A DNA stretch of 64,000 nt, from assembly GCA_964420925.1 (NCBI GenBank), contig CAYQVB010000107.1:20945-84944 (forward strand), given 5' to 3'. Positions within the stretch are counted from its first letter, which is position 1, and every line of letters begins with the position of its first letter. The position numbers and the translations under genes are program-made. The notes beneath the pieces are model-generated. The model had not been told where the DNA came from. It ran no database searches and worked only from the letters and a program-made list of their open reading frames with translations. This DNA is from JAJEAD01 sp964420925. Its GTDB lineage: Bacteria > Pseudomonadota > Gammaproteobacteria > HK1. This document shows positions 61,182 to 64,000 of the stretch, piece after piece.

Positions 61182-61610
61182 ATGCGCCTGTGGAGCTTGC
61201 ATCCGAAGTACCTCGATCCCAAGGGCCTCGTCGCGCTGTGGCGGGAGGCGCTCCTCGCCCAGGCAGTGCTCGGAGACGACACGAAGGGATACCGCGACCA
61301 TCCCCAATTGCAGCGTTTTCGTTCCCAGAAGTCCCCGCGCGCGTGCATCGCCGAGTACCTGCGCGCCGTGCACGTCGAGTCGCTCGAGCGCGGCTATCGC
61401 TTCGACGAGCACAAGATTGCGCACCAGGGCACCTCCGTTCGGATCAGCGTGACCCGCGGGCAGCTCGACTTCGAGTGGCGCCATCTCCTCGCGAAGCTCG
61501 AGGTGCGGGCGCCGGCGTGGCGGGCGGAATGCCTCCGGGCGGGCGCTCCTTCCCCCCATCCGCTCTTTCGCGTGGTTCCCGGTACTATCGAGGGGTGGGA
61601 AAGGCCCTGA
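61182..61610 (+). CDS. Pyrimidine-dimer DNA glycosylase family protein
   Basis: 142 residues from ATG 61182, where 'MRLWSLHPKYLDPKGLVALW' gives the conserved N-terminus of the T4 endonuclease V-like family. 'HPQLQRFRSQKSP' and 'YLRAVHVESLERGYRFDEHK' follow. These enzymes excise UV-induced cyclobutane dimers or serve in base-excision repair. The frame is open further upstream, but that part has no family similarity. It lies about 160 bases after the toxin gene on the same strand. Confidence 0.83.
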   Translation: MRLWSLHPKYLDPKGLVALWREALLAQAVLGDDTKGYRDHPQLQRFRSQKSPRACIAEYLRAVHVESLERGYRFDEHKIAHQGTSVRISVTRGQLDFEWRHLLAKLEVRAPAWRAECLRAGAPSPHPLFRVVPGTIEGWERP

Positions 61611-61733
61611 TGTGCGGTGGCGGCACCGGACGGGAACCGGGGTCGTCGGTCGGGAGCCGCGGTGGGAGGCACCACCAGGCGCAGCCCACCTCTCGCCGCA
61701 TCGCAGTGCGGCGTTACCGACCCCACCCTCCCC

Positions 61734-62432
61734 TCAGTCCGCGCCGTCCAGCCACCGGTCCAGGAAGCCTTCGAACCAGGCGCCCATCGGTGCGTCGTAG
61801 CGCGCGGAGTCCTCGATCTGGCGCCGGGCGTTGTGCTGACCGGGCTTGAGTGGGCGGTCCGCGCCGAAGGCCATCCAGTGCCGCATCAGGGCTGGCGTGC
61901 ACTCGGGGTGGAACTGCAGCCCGTAGGCGCGGTCACGGTAACGGAATGCGTGATGGGGGAAGACTTCACCGCGCAGCAGCAGCTCGGTGCCCGGGGGGCA
62001 CTCGAATCCCTCGTTGTGGGCCGAGTAGACGTGCATCGGCTCGGGCATCAGCTCGCGCCCGGCTGTGGTGGGAAAGACCGGCACGAACCCATACTCGTGC
62101 TGCCCCCCCGGGTGCGGTCCGACCTCCGCGCCGAGCGCGCGGGCGAGGATCTGACCGCCCAGGCAGAGCCCCAGAAAGGGCCGCCCCGTCTCGACCCAGT
62201 CCGCCGTCCAGTCGATCTCGCGCCGGACGTAGTCCAGCGCCTTGCGACGGTTCGCGGACTGGACGCCGCCGTAGACGATGGCGGCGTCGAAGCCCGAGTT
62301 CACCGCGGGGAGCGCATCCCCTTCGGCGGGGCACACCCATTCCAAGTTCGTGCCCCGTGCTGCGAGGTGCTGCGAGGCGCGATCGCCGAAGGACTCGTAG
62401 TCGTGGATGACGAGTACCGCGCGCCGCCGCAT
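61734..62432 (-). CDS. Type 1 glutamine amidotransferase (class I GATase)
   Basis: 232 residues. The catalytic triad is Cys90 ('PFLGLCLGGQILARALG') with His175 and Glu177 ('YGLQFHPECTP'). The protein consists of the GATase domain alone, as in GMP-synthase-like stand-alone proteins that hydrolyse gamma-glutamyl compounds or pass ammonia to a partner. It follows the class III aminotransferase gene after 91 bases on the same strand. Together with that gene and the PuuA-like ligase at the left of the window, a gamma-glutamyl-amine pathway is conceivable, but the two ends are 60 kb apart. Confidence 0.9.
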   Translation of the reverse strand: MRRRAVLVIHDYESFGDRASQHLAARGTNLEWVCPAEGDALPAVNSGFDAAIVYGGVQSANRRKALDYVRREIDWTADWVETGRPFLGLCLGGQILARALGAEVGPHPGGQHEYGFVPVFPTTAGRELMPEPMHVYSAHNEGFECPPGTELLLRGEVFPHHAFRYRDRAYGLQFHPECTPALMRHWMAFGADRPLKPGQHNARRQIEDSARYDAPMGAWFEGFLDRWLDGAD

Positions 62433-62523
62433 GGGTGCGCTCCCGTTCAGGCGTGGCGGGCAGGCGCTTCGCAGGAGGTGCGCAAGCGCCTGCCGCCGGT
62501 GTCGTCGCGCATGTCCGTCGCTG

Positions 62524-63903
62524 CTACATCAGCCCCTCGGAGCGGACGTGGGCGAGCGTGTCGTCGAGCCCCTGCTCCAGGCGGTCGAAGAGCATGTCCA
62601 GCTCCTCGGTCTCGATGATGAGGGGCGGGCAGAACGCGATGCGCTTGCCCTCGCAGGCCCGGAGCAGCACCCCGTGGCGGGCGCAGGCCTCGTTGCACCA
62701 CACGCCGATTTCCGGCCCGAAGCTCTCCTTGGTGGCCTTGTCCTTCACCAGCTCCACCGCGCCGATGAGGCCGACGCACTGGGCCTCGCCCACCAGAGGG
62801 TGGTCGGCGAGCGCGTTCACGCGTTCCCGGCAGTGGGGGGCGACGCGCGCGACATGGTCGGCGATGTCGATCTCGTCGTAGATCTTCAGCGTTTCCACCG
62901 CGACCGCGGCCGAAACCGGGTGCCCGCCGTAGGTGAATCCGGTGCCGAGGACGAGGTTGGTGTCGCTGAAGTCCCGGATCGGTCCCCAGATCTTCTCGTT
63001 CAGGATGACTGCGGATATCGGCAGGTAGGCCGATGAGAGCTGCTTGGCCACCACCACGATGTCCGGCTCGAACCCGAAGGTCTGGCAGCCGAAGGTGTTG
63101 CCGGTACGGTGGAAGCCGGTGATCACCTCGTCGGAGACGATCAGCACGTCGTACTTGCGGCACACCGCCTGCATCTTCTCGAAGTAGGTGGCGGGCGGCA
63201 CGATCGCGCCTCCCGCGCCCATCACCGGCTCGGCGACGAAGGCGGCGACGGTCTCCGGCCCTTCGTCGAGGATGAGCTGCTCGAGCTCCTCGGCGCGGCG
63301 GGTGGCGAATGCCTCTTCCGACTCGCCCTCGTGCGCCTCGCGGTAGTGGTGGTGGCCTTCGGTGTGAATGACGTTCTTTATCGGGAGGTCGAAGCCCTTG
63401 TGCACGACCGGCAGGCCGGTGAGGCTCCCCGAAGAGATGGCGATGCCGTGGTAGCCCTTGAGCCGCGCGATGATCTTCTTCTTCTCCGGTCGCCCCATCG
63501 CGTTGTTGTAGTACCACACGAACTTCATCATGTGGTCGTTGGCCTCGGAGCCGGAGTTGGCCAGCCACACCTTCGACATCGGCACCGGAGCGATCGCGAG
63601 CAGGCGCTCGGAGAGCTCGATCGCGGGCATCGTGGAGCGGTGGAAGAAGGTGTGGGAGTAGGGCAGCTTCCTCATCTGGGCGACGGCCGCCTGGATGAGG
63701 CGCTCGTTGGCGAATCCGAGCGCGGTGCACCACAGGCCGGCGAGGCCCTCGATGTACTCGTTGCCTTCGAGATCGCGGACGTAGATCCCCTTGCCTTCCT
63801 CGATGATCAGCGGCCCCGTCTTCTCGTGCTTGACGAGGTTGGTGTAGGGATGAATGACCGATGCGATGTCCCGGGCGTGCGGGGAGTTGACGACGGCAGC
63901 CAT
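62524..63903 (-). CDS. Class III aminotransferase (omega-amino acid/putrescine-pyruvate type)
   Basis: 459 residues. PLP-binding elements are 'NSGSEANDHMMKFVWYY', 'YHGIAISSGSLTG', 'AEPVMGAGG', the Asp in 'IVSDEVITGFHRTG' and the Schiff-base Lys in 'VVVAKQLSSAYLPISA'. Length and the opening 'HPYTNLVKHEKTGPLII' fit omega-aminotransferases that use beta-alanine, putrescine or aromatic amines with pyruvate. ATG 63903 has AAGGAG ten bases upstream. It is first in a two-gene unit with the glutamine amidotransferase. Confidence 0.93.
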   Translation of the reverse strand: MAAVVNSPHARDIASVIHPYTNLVKHEKTGPLIIEEGKGIYVRDLEGNEYIEGLAGLWCTALGFANERLIQAAVAQMRKLPYSHTFFHRSTMPAIELSERLLAIAPVPMSKVWLANSGSEANDHMMKFVWYYNNAMGRPEKKKIIARLKGYHGIAISSGSLTGLPVVHKGFDLPIKNVIHTEGHHHYREAHEGESEEAFATRRAEELEQLILDEGPETVAAFVAEPVMGAGGAIVPPATYFEKMQAVCRKYDVLIVSDEVITGFHRTGNTFGCQTFGFEPDIVVVAKQLSSAYLPISAVILNEKIWGPIRDFSDTNLVLGTGFTYGGHPVSAAVAVETLKIYDEIDIADHVARVAPHCRERVNALADHPLVGEAQCVGLIGAVELVKDKATKESFGPEIGVWCNEACARHGVLLRACEGKRIAFCPPLIIETEELDMLFDRLEQGLDDTLAHVRSEGLM

Positions 63904-64000
63904 GTGGTTTGCGCTCCTTGGAATTCGCGGTGGATCGGGGAGCGGAGCCCCCGGGCGGGAAGCGAGTCTATCAATCCCCGCGCCGCGGGTCTGCCCGACC

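Overview
The window is a gene-dense, visibly GC-rich stretch of a bacterial chromosome, most probably from an environmental or host-associated member of the Pseudomonadota. That placement is an inference from Dpp/Opp-type peptide importers, an AcrB-like RND pump, twin-arginine signal peptides, a cytochrome P450, Rieske and TauD oxygenases and small palindromic intergenic repeats. No rRNA, tRNA, CRISPR array, phage gene or transposase gene was seen. Starts are often GTG or TTG, and many neighbouring genes overlap by 1 to 8 bases, so most of the window is organised as operons.

Layout. (1) 1-3.3 kb: the end of an acetamidase/formamidase gene, a Tat-exported protein, a decayed RelE/ParE toxin fragment, then an isochorismatase-type hydrolase and a glutamine-synthetase-like ligase on the minus strand. 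(2) 3.7-9.1 kb: a complete five-gene dipeptide-type ABC importer whose binding protein is last and carries a Tat signal. It ends in a 13-bp hairpin. (3) 9.2-20.4 kb: eight minus-strand catabolic genes (enolase-superfamily enzyme, HyuA and HyuB, 3-hydroxyisobutyrate-dehydrogenase-like enzyme, amidohydrolase, short-chain dehydrogenase, formylglycine sulfatase, thiolase). (4) 20.8-24.2 kb: a Uma2 nuclease-like protein and a RecD2-type helicase. (5) 24.2-28.5 kb: a dimethylformamidase-type amidase whose small and large subunits lie tail to tail, flanked by palindromic repeats and accompanied by a secreted alpha/beta hydrolase. (6) 28.6-36.7 kb: a second complete peptide-type ABC importer with an amidase upstream, then a short-chain dehydrogenase. 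(7) 36.8-42.9 kb: a fragment of a second dimethylformamidase large subunit, then a six-gene minus-strand cluster with a Rieske dioxygenase, a TauD-type dioxygenase, an NTF2-like protein, an amidohydrolase and a 2-oxopentenoate-hydratase-like enzyme. (8) 43-50 kb: a dienelactone hydrolase-like gene, then two divergent units, each an amine-processing enzyme (FAD/GcvT dehydrogenase; class III aminotransferase) followed by its own EamA transporter. (9) 50-55 kb: a cytochrome P450, a repeat-rich gap holding a 182-bp element with terminal inverted repeats, a LarA-like racemase and an M20 peptidase. (10) 55-64 kb: an RND efflux pair, a conserved hypothetical, a VapBC toxin-antitoxin pair, a pyrimidine-dimer glycosylase-like protein, a glutamine amidotransferase and a class III aminotransferase.

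Taken together the region looks like a scavenging island for small nitrogenous organics. There are two peptide/amide importers, at least six different families that break C-N bonds (acetamidase, isochorismatase-like, hydantoinase, dimethylformamidase, amidase, M20 and amidohydrolases), and oxidative enzymes that would process the released acids and amines. Substrates are not deducible from sequence alone. The least ordinary features are the rearranged dimethylformamidase locus with its inverted fragment 11.7 kb away, the small inverted-repeat element lodged in a palindromic repeat, the Rieske/TauD cluster without redox partners, and the mirrored enzyme-plus-EamA units.
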